Assembly (NCBI RefSeq): GCF_025061645.1
Contig: NZ_JANYMP010000003.1
Coordinates: 1-64,000 of the forward strand
DNA: 64,000 nucleotides
Direction: 5' to 3'
Source: Umezawaea endophytica
Lineage (GTDB): Bacteria; Actinomycetota; Actinomycetes; Mycobacteriales; Pseudonocardiaceae
Within the stretch, counting starts at the first letter, position 1. Each line of letters opens with the position of its first letter. The notes beneath the pieces are model-generated. The model searched no databases and was not told the DNA's origin. It worked only from the letters and a program-made list of their open reading frames with translations. Positions 7,529 through 14,899 of this stretch are shown here, one piece after another. Made by a program: the position numbers and the translations under genes.

Positions 7529-8554
7529 ATGCAGTACCGCACCTTGGGCCGCACCGGCGTGCAGGTCAGCACCCTCGCGCTCGGCGCGATGAACTTCGGC
7601 AAGATCGGGCGCACCACCCAGGACGAGGCCACGGCCATCGTCGACGCCGCGCTCGAAGGCGGCGTCAACCTGATCGACACCGCCGACTGGTACAGCCTCG
7701 GCGGGTCCGAGGAGATGGTCGGCAAGGCCATCGCGGGCCGCCGCGACGACATCGTGCTGGCGACGAAGGCGACCATGCCGATGGGCGACGAGCGCAACCA
7801 CCAGGGCGGTTCGCGGCGCTGGCTGGTCACCGCGCTGGACGACAGCCTGCGCAGGCTCGACGTCGACCACGTCGACCTCTTCCAGGTCCACCGCTGGGAC
7901 CCGACGACCAGCGACGAGGAGACCCTGTCGGCGCTGACCGACCTCCAGCGCGCAGGCAAGGTCCGCTACTTCGGGTCGTCGACCTTCCCCGCGTACCGCG
8001 TCGTGCAGGCGCAGTGGGCGGCGCGCGAGCACCACCTTGGCCGGTACACCACCGAGCAGCCCAGCTACTCGATCCTGCAACGCGGCGTCGAGACCGACGT
8101 CCTGCCCGTGACGGAGCAGTACGGCCTCGGCGTGCTGGCGTGGAGCCCGCTGGCCTCTGGCTGGCTGTCGGGCGCGGTGCGCGCGGGCCAGGAGATCAGC
8201 ACCAACCGCTCCGCCGTCCTGCCGCAGCGCTTCGACCTGTCGATCCCGTCCAACCAGGCGAGGCTCGACGCCGTGGAGAAGCTGGCCAAGATCGCCGAGC
8301 AGGCCGACCTGACGCTGATCCAGCTCGCGCTCGGCTTCGTGACGGCCCACCCCGCCGTGACGAGCGCGCTCCTCGGGCCGCGCACGCTCGACCACCTGCG
8401 CTCCCAGCTCGCCGCGGCGGACACCGTGCTCACCGCCGACGTGCTCGACGAGATCGACTCGGTCGTCGCCCCCGGCGTCGACCTCGCGGCGCACGAGAAG
8501 TTCGACACCCCGCCCGCGCTGCTCGACCCGGCGCTGCGCCGACGCCGCGCCTGA
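7529..8554 (+). CDS. Aldo/keto reductase
   Basis: This 341-residue NADPH-dependent oxidoreductase has the aldo/keto reductase TIM-barrel fold. Visible marks are the N-terminal strand QYRTLGRTGVQVSTLALG, the catalytic Asp/Tyr segment LIDTADWYSLGGSEE, the Lys-containing strand IVLATKATMPMGD, and the cofactor end TSALLGPRT. It belongs to the YajO/general-stress-like subgroup that reduces aldehydes and ketones; its substrate is unknown. The ATG at 7529 has GGAGGA nine bases upstream. It is preceded by a double operator and shares a stop-codon hairpin with the convergent LuxR gene. Confidence 0.95.
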   Translation: MQYRTLGRTGVQVSTLALGAMNFGKIGRTTQDEATAIVDAALEGGVNLIDTADWYSLGGSEEMVGKAIAGRRDDIVLATKATMPMGDERNHQGGSRRWLVTALDDSLRRLDVDHVDLFQVHRWDPTTSDEETLSALTDLQRAGKVRYFGSSTFPAYRVVQAQWAAREHHLGRYTTEQPSYSILQRGVETDVLPVTEQYGLGVLAWSPLASGWLSGAVRAGQEISTNRSAVLPQRFDLSIPSNQARLDAVEKLAKIAEQADLTLIQLALGFVTAHPAVTSALLGPRTLDHLRSQLAAADTVLTADVLDEIDSVVAPGVDLAAHEKFDTPPALLDPALRRRRA

Positions 8555-8567
8555 CGGCTCCCGTCAG
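8551..8567. terminator. Shared hairpin holding both stop codons
   Basis: The 7-bp stem CTGACGG/CCGTCAG with a 3-base loop spans the junction of two convergent genes. The TGA of the aldo/keto reductase is in the left arm (8552-8554) and the TGA of the LuxR gene, on the other strand, is in the right arm (8564-8566). Termination function is inferred. Confidence 0.5.
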
Positions 8568-10855
8568 CCCAGGAGTTCCCCCAGTGTCAGGAGGAGTTCC
8601 CGGCGGCTCTGGCAGCCGAGCTTCTGCCGCATCCTGGTGACGTGGTGCTCGACCGTCTTGCCGGAGATGAACAGCCGGTCGCCGATCTCCCGGTAGGTCA
8701 GGCCCTCCAGCACCAGCGCGGCCACCTCCTGCTCGCGGTCGCTGAGGACGCCCGTCTCGGACTCGTGCTCGGGTGACACCGGGCCGAGCCTGCGGGCCAG
8801 CTCCAGCAGCCGGGAGATGGTGGCGCGGTCGGTGGTGCGGATGGCGGCCTGCCCGGCCAGGCGGGCGGCGTCCCAGTGCAGGCCGTGGCCGTGCAGCGCG
8901 GTGGCCGTCCGGTCGACCGCGTCGGGGTCCACGGCGCCGGTGCTGACGGCCAGCCAGCACTCGGCGGCGTCGGCGAGCACCCGGCCGGACGGCGTCTGCG
9001 CGCGGTGCCTGGCCAGTGCCTCGACGTGGTGCCGAGCCGCCCTGGTGTCGCCGGTGATCAGGTCCGCGTGCACGGCCCACCAGCGGAGCATCACCGACCA
9101 GGCGGGCGGGTGGCCGGACCGTTCCAGCAGGTCCCACGCGAGGTCGAGGTGGCCCGCCACCTGGTGGGCGCGGCCGAGCCTGGCCGCGGCGGCGACGAGT
9201 TCCCCCAGCGGCAGCAGGGTGAACAGGTCGACCGGCTGCACCAGGAGCGCGTGGTAGGCGGTCTCCCACCCGTCCTCCAGCGCGCGCGGGTCGCTGCGGC
9301 GGCGGGCCAGGCCGAGGTCCACGGCGGACGCGAGCAGCGCGTCACGGGGTTCCAGGCCGCGCAGGGCCTTGACCGGCGCCAGCCTGCGGGCGGCGGTGGC
9401 CAGGTCGCCGCCCAGGACGGAGGTGTAGGCGAGCAGCACCTGGTGGCGGACGCCGAACACGCCGTCCACGGCCGCGCCGCCCAGCAGCGTGGTCGCCAGC
9501 GGGAGTTCGGCGAGGTGCAGGCACACGTGCGCGGCCAGCGCCGTCGGGCTGTCGGGCAGCAGGTGGGGCGCGCCGAGCGAGTCGGCGACCGACGCGGCCG
9601 AGACCAGTGTGGACAGCGCGGTGGTCGGCGCGCTGTCCACACTGGTCAGCAGGCCGCGGGCCATGCGCCGGGTGAGACCGGCGGCCAGGGTCGGGGAAGC
9701 CGGTGTGCCGTCGAGGAGTTCCGCCGCGCGGCGCCACTCGCCGGTGGCCACGTGGGCGATGGCCGCGAGGTCCACCGCGCGCGAGTCGGTGGCCGTGGAC
9801 AGCACCTCGGCGCCGCGGGCCAGTTCGCCGCGCTGGGCGAGCACCATCGCCGCGACCACGGTCCCGGCGTCGCGGACCCGCGCGTCCCCGGACCCCACGG
9901 CGAGGTCGGCGGTGCGCAGCGCGGCGTCCAGGTCACCGGACAACGCGTGCGCCTCGGCGACGAGCGGCGCCAACTCGACGGCCGATCCCCCGAGGTCGAC
10001 CGCGGCGGTGAGGAACCGGACGGCGAGCACGGGGTCGTCCCGCAGGGTCTCCTGGGCCGCCGCCACGAGCGCGCCCGCCTGGTCGGCCACCGCGCCGGGC
10101 AGGTCCAGCAGCGACGTGGCGAGCGCGCGGATCGACTGCTTGCGGTCCTGTTGCGACCGGAGCAGGGTGCGCGCCAGCTCGACACGTTCGTCCACCGGCG
10201 TGAGGACACGCACGGCGTGCGCCACGATCGGCGGGACGCCGCCGTCGGCGCCGATGACGCTGGCGGCGCGGGCCGCGTCGACCACGGCCTGCGCGGCGTC
10301 GGGCGTGGTGCGCAGCGCTTCGGCGAGCAGGTCCAGGTCCAGCGGCGCGCCGAGCGCCACGGCGAGCAGCAGGGTGCGGACGTCGGCGCCCAGTTCGTCG
10401 AGCGCCGGGGCGAGCGCGCCGACGGGGTCCTTCGAGAGCGCGGCCTCCAGGAACGCGGGCACTCCCCCGGTCCGCTGGTGCAGCGCGTGCGGCTGGCCAG
10501 CGGCGGGCTGCCGTCCGGTGCGTTCCCGCAGGAAGTCCCCGACCTGGTCACGCCCCCACGGGCCGAGCCGGACCCGGACGACCGAGGGCGCCAGCGCGGC
10601 CAGCAGCACCGGCAGGCGGGGGTTGCGGGTCGGCCGGTGGGCCACCGCGAGGTCGGCCCCGGCCGCCACGTCGGCGACGAGGGCGGCGACCGCGGCCTCC
10701 GACAGCGACTCGGCGTTGTCGACCACCCGCTTGTCCAGGGTGGACAGCAGCGCTGTCTTCCCCACCCCGGAGGGTCCGGCCACCACCACGTGCCTGGCCC
10801 TTGAGGCCCGGTCGAGTGCGTCGGCGACTGCGGGGGCGAGCACGAGAGCGGTCAT
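8564..10855 (-). CDS. Large LuxR-family ATPase regulator (possibly IniR-like)
   Basis: This 763-residue regulator has an N-terminal P-loop (GPSGVGKT, residues 27-34), a long helical middle that looks like TPR repeats, and a C-terminal LuxR helix-turn-helix (LSDREQEVAALVLEGLTYRE, then GKTVEHHVTRMRQKLG). This is LAL/MalT-like architecture, slightly short for the class. The ATG at 10855 is preceded by GAGGAGG. It is divergent from an IniB-like gene. From memory, mycobacterial iniBAC is activated by a regulator of this general type, so I infer it controls the IniB-like gene. The 237-base spacer carries several CCCC(T/G) blocks that could be its sites. Confidence 0.9.
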   Translation of the reverse strand: MTALVLAPAVADALDRASRARHVVVAGPSGVGKTALLSTLDKRVVDNAESLSEAAVAALVADVAAGADLAVAHRPTRNPRLPVLLAALAPSVVRVRLGPWGRDQVGDFLRERTGRQPAAGQPHALHQRTGGVPAFLEAALSKDPVGALAPALDELGADVRTLLLAVALGAPLDLDLLAEALRTTPDAAQAVVDAARAASVIGADGGVPPIVAHAVRVLTPVDERVELARTLLRSQQDRKQSIRALATSLLDLPGAVADQAGALVAAAQETLRDDPVLAVRFLTAAVDLGGSAVELAPLVAEAHALSGDLDAALRTADLAVGSGDARVRDAGTVVAAMVLAQRGELARGAEVLSTATDSRAVDLAAIAHVATGEWRRAAELLDGTPASPTLAAGLTRRMARGLLTSVDSAPTTALSTLVSAASVADSLGAPHLLPDSPTALAAHVCLHLAELPLATTLLGGAAVDGVFGVRHQVLLAYTSVLGGDLATAARRLAPVKALRGLEPRDALLASAVDLGLARRRSDPRALEDGWETAYHALLVQPVDLFTLLPLGELVAAAARLGRAHQVAGHLDLAWDLLERSGHPPAWSVMLRWWAVHADLITGDTRAARHHVEALARHRAQTPSGRVLADAAECWLAVSTGAVDPDAVDRTATALHGHGLHWDAARLAGQAAIRTTDRATISRLLELARRLGPVSPEHESETGVLSDREQEVAALVLEGLTYREIGDRLFISGKTVEHHVTRMRQKLGCQSRRELLLTLGELLG

Positions 10856-10936
10856 GCGGCAGGTTTCCTCCTCGGCGCGAGTGCTGCCGCAAGGTTCGTC
10901 CTGGGGGCACGGCGGGGTTCATCCCGAGGTCGGATT

Positions 10937-11002
10937 ACGGGGATAGCCCCGTCCCCTAGCCATTTCCCCCATCGTCCCCCTAACGGGGTACCTCGATCGA
11001 GA
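10937..11002. promoter_or_regulatory. C-block regulatory region between LuxR and IniB-like genes
   Basis: Contains an inverted repeat ACGGGG-ATAG-CCCCGT (10937-10952) followed by further CCCC blocks. Read on the minus strand these give two similar elements, TAGGGGACGG and TAGGGGGACG. A TAGCGT -10-like hexamer at 11043-11048 would start the IniB-like transcript near 11055. Binding of the divergent LuxR-type regulator here is inferred. Confidence 0.45.
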
Positions 11003-11092
11003 CTAGGAGTGTCACCCGATGTGCGGACGGTGACGACGGGCCTAGCGTTTGTCCTCGTAAGGCACCCCGATCCACCGTAGGAGCTCACACCG

Positions 11093-11743
11093 ATGGACAC
11101 GTTCGAGACGCTGCAGGACTTCGCCCTCAACCTGCTGAACGACCAGCAGGCCTTCTCGGCCTTCCAGCTCGACCCCGAGACCGCTCTCGGTGCCGCGGGC
11201 CTCGGCGACGTCTCCGCGCTGGACGTCCAGGAGATCCTGCCCCTCGTCCTGGACTACGCCCCCACGCAGGGCCTCGGCGACCTCGACAGCGCGTTCAGCT
11301 CGCTGCCCCTGCTGGACGACAGCCCCATCTCCGGTGTCGCGGGCCAGGTCCAGGACCTGACCGGCAACCTCTCGGCCGTGACCGACCTCGGCCAGGGCCT
11401 CGACGCCGACGTGCTCGGCGGCACCCTCGACGGCGTCGGCGACCTCGGCGTGCAGAACCAGGTGGGCCACCTCGTCGGCGACCTCACCTCCGGCGCGAGC
11501 GTCCTCGACACCACCAACCTCGACACGACCGTGAAGGACATCACCACCGGTGACCTGTCCGGCGTCACGGACAACGCAGTGCACCTCACCGACGTGGCCC
11601 AGGTGGGCGACCTCCTCGGCGAGGTCGGCAACGTCGGCGACATCACCTCCGGCGTGTCCGGCGTCGGCGACATCACCCAGGTCGTCGACCTCGACCACGT
11701 CGACGTCGGCGGCATCCTGAGCGGCAACGACTTCTCCTTCTGA
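11093..11743 (+). CDS. IniB N-terminal-domain protein
   Basis: This 216-residue acidic protein opens with the IniB N-terminal pattern (TLQDFALNLLNDQQAFSAFQ, then DPETALGAAGLGDVSALDV). It continues as a low-complexity Asp/Gly/Val/Leu repeat (VGDLxG, VGDITSGV units) without cysteines, transmembrane segments or a signal peptide. The mycobacterial relative IniB belongs to a cell-envelope-stress operon; the iniA/iniC dynamin-like partners are not adjacent here. The ATG at 11093 has GGAG ten bases upstream. It is divergent from the LuxR ATPase and followed by a strong hairpin, so it is probably a single-gene unit. Confidence 0.85.
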   Translation: MDTFETLQDFALNLLNDQQAFSAFQLDPETALGAAGLGDVSALDVQEILPLVLDYAPTQGLGDLDSAFSSLPLLDDSPISGVAGQVQDLTGNLSAVTDLGQGLDADVLGGTLDGVGDLGVQNQVGHLVGDLTSGASVLDTTNLDTTVKDITTGDLSGVTDNAVHLTDVAQVGDLLGEVGNVGDITSGVSGVGDITQVVDLDHVDVGGILSGNDFSF

Positions 11744-11768
11744 CCCGCCCCTCCTTCTGACCCGCCCC
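11735..11768 (+). repeat. Tandem 17-bp duplication across a stop codon
   Basis: TCCTTCTGACCCGCCCC occurs twice head to tail, at 11735-11751 and 11752-11768. The first copy contains the IniB-like TGA stop, so the stop codon and the last codons are duplicated downstream. Confidence 0.9.
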
Positions 11769-11770
11769 GC

Positions 11771-11810
11771 CGGAGCGCGGTCCACCTCCTCCCTGGTGGA
11801 CCGCGCTCCG
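11771..11810 (+). terminator. Strong terminator after the IniB-like gene
   Basis: Perfect 16-bp stem (CGGAGCGCGGTCCACC and its complement) with loop TCCTCCCT. It separates the IniB-like gene from the two-component operon. Confidence 0.8.
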
Positions 11811-11832
11811 CTTCGCGCGCTCACCGGTCCGT

Positions 11833-11838
11833 TACGGT
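11833..11838 (+). promoter_or_regulatory. -10 element for leaderless histidine kinase mRNA
   Basis: TACGGT ends 6 bases before the GTG start at 11845, and there is no Shine-Dalgarno sequence. It lies inside a 7-bp inverted repeat (GCTCACC at 11819-11825, GGTGAGC at 11836-11842) that could serve as an operator. Confidence 0.45.
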
Positions 11839-11844
11839 GAGCGG

Positions 11845-12996
11845 GTGAGGCGGCTGCGTGACACCTGGTCGTCGACGGCGCGCGAGACCAGGGCGACGTA
11901 CCTGGTGGCGGTCCTCTGCTTCCTCCTCGCGGTCGTGCCGACCGCCCTCTACCACCCCGGCGGCCTGTCCACGATCATCGTGGTCTGCGGCGTGGTGACG
12001 GTGGTGCCGGTGCTGCTCGCGGACCGGCGACTGGCGACCGCGTGGGCGCTGTCCGTGCCGCTGGTCCTCTTCCTGCCCCGCGCCTACCGGGGGTACACCG
12101 GTCCCGAAGCGGACTTCGGCTGGTCGTGGACGATCGGGTTCACCGCGGCGGTCGGGTTCCTGCTCTACCGGATCGCGCTGCGCAACCGCCTGCCGGTCGT
12201 GCTGCCCGCGTTGGCGATCACCTTCGTGTCGACGTGGCCGCACCTGGCGGACTGGGGTGACGCTGCGGTTCCCGGTTTCCTCGCCACGGGCGCGGTCGTG
12301 CTCGGCAACGCGGTGCGGCAGCAGCGGAGGGCGGACGCCCAGCGGCAGGTCGAGCAGACCCGCCTGGTCGCGTTCGAGGAGCGCACGCGCATCGCGCGGG
12401 AGCTGCACGACGTCGTCAGCCACCACATGTCCGCGCTGGTCCTGCGCACCGACGCCGTGTCGTACCGGTTGCCGGACCTGGCGCCGGAGGTCCGCGCCGA
12501 GCTGGACGTCATCCAGGGGATGGCCCGCGACGGGCTCACCGAGATGCGGCGGATGCTGGTGGTGCTGCGGGCCGACGACGGGGACGGGACCGCCCCTCAG
12601 CCGGGGCTGGCCGACGTCGAGGCCCTGGTGGCGCGCTTCCGCGGCACGGGCGCGGACATCACCCTCCGGGTCGACGTCGGGCCCGTGCCCGCGGGTGTGG
12701 GGCTCTCGGCGTACCGGATCGTCCAGGAGGCGCTGAGCAACAGCGCGAAGCACGCCCCCGGCGGCGCGGTCTCGGTCGACGTCACCGCTGACGACGGCGT
12801 GCTGCGGGTCGAGGTGCGCAACGCCGCGCCGACCCGGTCGGCGCTCGACGACGACCCCGCCCGCCCCCGGCACGGCCTGGCGGGCATGGCCGAGCGGGTG
12901 CGCGTGCTGGGCGGCGGGTTGACCGCGGAACCCGCGCCCGACGGTGGTTTCGCCGTGGTCGCGGACCTGCCGCTGCACGAGGGGGACACCGCGTGA
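11845..12996 (+). CDS. Sensor histidine kinase, NarL/DesK type
   Basis: This 383-residue kinase has four to five N-terminal membrane helices (about residues 19-155), a HisKA_3 dimerisation domain with phospho-acceptor His188 (RIARELHDVVSHH), and a HATPase domain with N-box (EALSNSAKHAPGG) and glycine-rich lid (HGLAGMAERV). With no extracellular sensor domain it probably senses membrane or cell-envelope state. The GTG at 11845 appears leaderless. Its stop overlaps the response regulator start (GTGA), so the pair is coupled. Targets are unknown. Confidence 0.93.
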   Translation: MRRLRDTWSSTARETRATYLVAVLCFLLAVVPTALYHPGGLSTIIVVCGVVTVVPVLLADRRLATAWALSVPLVLFLPRAYRGYTGPEADFGWSWTIGFTAAVGFLLYRIALRNRLPVVLPALAITFVSTWPHLADWGDAAVPGFLATGAVVLGNAVRQQRRADAQRQVEQTRLVAFEERTRIARELHDVVSHHMSALVLRTDAVSYRLPDLAPEVRAELDVIQGMARDGLTEMRRMLVVLRADDGDGTAPQPGLADVEALVARFRGTGADITLRVDVGPVPAGVGLSAYRIVQEALSNSAKHAPGGAVSVDVTADDGVLRVEVRNAAPTRSALDDDPARPRHGLAGMAERVRVLGGGLTAEPAPDGGFAVVADLPLHEGDTA

Positions 12997-13652
12997 CGAT
13001 CAGGGTGCTGGTGGTCGACGACCAGGCGATGATCCGGGAGAGCTTCCGCGTCGCGCTGGACAGCCAGTCCGATGTGGACGTCGTCGGCGAGGCGGGCACC
13101 GGGGCGGACGCGGTGGTGCTGGCCCGCGACCTCACCCCCGACGTGGTGCTGATGGACGTGCGGATGCCCGTGATGGACGGCCTGGAGGCCACCCGGCTCA
13201 TCGTCGGCTCCGGCGGCGAGCCGCCGAAGGTGCTGGTGCTGACGACGTTCGACCTGGACGAGCACGTGTACGGGGCGCTGCGGGCGGGCGCCAGCGGGTT
13301 CATGCTCAAGGACTCCCCGCTGGCCGACCTGGTCAACGCCGTGCGCGTGGTGGCCGCCGGGCACGCGCTGTTCGCCCCGACGATCACCCGGCGGCTGGTC
13401 GCGGCCTACGCCGACCGCGCGCCCGGCAAGCCGGACGGGACCGCGCTGCGGTACCTCACCCCGCGCGAGGTGGAGGTGCTGCGGCTGATCGCGCGAGGAC
13501 TGTCCAACTCGGAGATCGCGGGCGCGCTGACCATCGCCGAGCAGACCGCCAAGAGCCACGTGAGCCGGGTGCTGACCAAGCTCGGCCTCCGCGACCGCGC
13601 GCAGGCCGTCGTGCTGGCCTACGAGTGCGGCCTCGTGGTGCCCGCCGAGTAG
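12993..13652 (+). CDS. Response regulator, NarL/FixJ family
   Basis: This 219-residue regulator has a receiver domain with phospho-acceptor Asp55 (VVLMDVRMPVMDG), switch Thr and Lys (LTTFDLDE, FMLKDSP), and a C-terminal LuxR helix-turn-helix (LTPREVEVLRLIARGLSNSE). It is the cognate partner of the preceding kinase through a 4-base overlap. A hairpin with 11-bp arms (one mismatch) follows the stop, so the operon probably ends here and the mannosyltransferase downstream has its own promoter. Confidence 0.94.
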   Translation: MTIRVLVVDDQAMIRESFRVALDSQSDVDVVGEAGTGADAVVLARDLTPDVVLMDVRMPVMDGLEATRLIVGSGGEPPKVLVLTTFDLDEHVYGALRAGASGFMLKDSPLADLVNAVRVVAAGHALFAPTITRRLVAAYADRAPGKPDGTALRYLTPREVEVLRLIARGLSNSEIAGALTIAEQTAKSHVSRVLTKLGLRDRAQAVVLAYECGLVVPAE

Positions 13653-13658
13653 TACCGG

Positions 13659-13684
13659 GGTACGGGTCGGGCGCGACCGGTACC
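13659..13684 (+). terminator. Hairpin after response regulator
   Basis: Arms GGTACGGGTCG (13659-13669) and CGACCGGTACC (13674-13684) pair with one mismatch across a 4-base loop, just after the stop codon. Confidence 0.45.
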
Positions 13685-13752
13685 GGCGGGGCACGCCAGG
13701 ACACCACCACGGCGGGACGTGTCGCGACGCCACCGCTCCTAGCGTCGAGCGG

Positions 13753-14862
13753 GTGGTCACCTCAGCTCACGCAACCCGCGCCCTGATCCTCCTACCTGCG
13801 GTGATGGCCGTGGTGTGGTGGGTCCTGAGGTGGCCGCTCGGCGTCGACAGCGCGGTGTACCGGTCGGGCGCGCTGGCCCTGCTGCACGGCGACCCGCTGT
13901 ACGCGCCGCTGGCCGCGACCCCGGACTGGTCGCCCGACCTGCCCTTCACCTACCCGCCGATCGCCGCCGCGGTGTTCCTGCCGCTCGCCCTGCTGCCCGT
14001 GCAGCTCGCCTGGGGAGCACTCGCGGTCGCGACCGTGCTGGCGCTGCGGACCTCCGTGCGGATCGTCGGCGGCGCGTGGTGGGTGCTGCCGCTCCTGCTG
14101 TGCCTGGAACCGGTCTGGCGCACCGTCGGACTGGGACAGGTCAACGCGCTGCTGATGGCGCTGGTGCTCGTGGACGTGCTGGTGCTGCGGGGTTCCCGGT
14201 TCGCCGGCGTGCTGATCGGCGTCGCGGCGGCGGTGAAGCTGACGCCGCTGATCTTCGTGGCGCACCTGCTGGTGACCGGCCGACGCCGGGACGCGGTGCG
14301 CGCGCTGGCGACGTTCGCCGGTCTCGGCGTCACGGGGTTCGCACTGCTGCCCGGTGACACCGTGCGGTACTGGACGTCCACGGTGCTGGCGGCGAACAAG
14401 GCGGGCGGCAACGCGTGGTGGGGCAACCAGTCGCTGAGCGGCGTGGTCCACCGTGCCCTGGGCGGCTCCCCCGCGGTGCTGGTGCTGCTCGTCCTGGCGT
14501 GCCTGGGGATCACGGCGTACCTGGCCCGCGAACTGCACCGGCGCGGTGACCCGGTGGGCGCGGTGCTGGTGACGGCGTTCTGCGGGGTGCTGGTCAGCCC
14601 GATCTCCTGGACGCACCACTGGGTCTGGGTCGCGCCGCTGTGCGCGGTGCTGCTGGCCCGGCGGAAGTTCGTGACCACCACAGGACTCGTGGTCCTGTGC
14701 GCCGGGTGGGTGTTCGCGCTGGTGCCGCGCGGCGAGGGCCGGGAATCGCTGTGGACGCCGCTGGAGTCGTTGGCGGGCAACGCCTACGTGCTCGTCGCCC
14801 TGGCGGCCCTCACCGTGCTGGGCGTTCGGCTGGTCCGCGCGCGGCACCCCGCGCTCAGGTGA
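13753..14862 (+). CDS. GT87 polyprenol-dependent mannosyltransferase
   Basis: This 369-residue membrane protein with about 9-10 helices has the family marks of GT87 (DUF2029) alpha-mannosyltransferases: the first-loop acidic residue in GVDSAVYRSGALALLHGDPL, the PFTYPPIAA motif, and GLGQVNALLMALVL. Relatives such as mycobacterial PimE add mannose from polyprenyl-phosphate-mannose to envelope glycolipids. The GTG at 13753 follows a TAGCGT -10 by 7 bases with no ribosome site, so it is probably leaderless. It is convergent with a secreted mannosidase and shares a terminator with it; whether their substrates are linked is speculative. Confidence 0.85.
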   Translation: MVTSAHATRALILLPAVMAVVWWVLRWPLGVDSAVYRSGALALLHGDPLYAPLAATPDWSPDLPFTYPPIAAAVFLPLALLPVQLAWGALAVATVLALRTSVRIVGGAWWVLPLLLCLEPVWRTVGLGQVNALLMALVLVDVLVLRGSRFAGVLIGVAAAVKLTPLIFVAHLLVTGRRRDAVRALATFAGLGVTGFALLPGDTVRYWTSTVLAANKAGGNAWWGNQSLSGVVHRALGGSPAVLVLLVLACLGITAYLARELHRRGDPVGAVLVTAFCGVLVSPISWTHHWVWVAPLCAVLLARRKFVTTTGLVVLCAGWVFALVPRGEGRESLWTPLESLAGNAYVLVALAALTVLGVRLVRARHPALR

Positions 14863-14865
14863 GGG

Positions 14866-14895
14866 GGTGCCCCCGGCCGGGTGGCCGGGGGCACC
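14866..14895. terminator. Bidirectional terminator between GT87 and GH92
   Basis: Perfect 13-bp stem GGTGCCCCCGGCC / GGCCGGGGGCACC with a 4-base loop. It fills the 37-base gap between two convergent stop codons. Confidence 0.8.
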
Positions 14896-14899
14896 GCGA

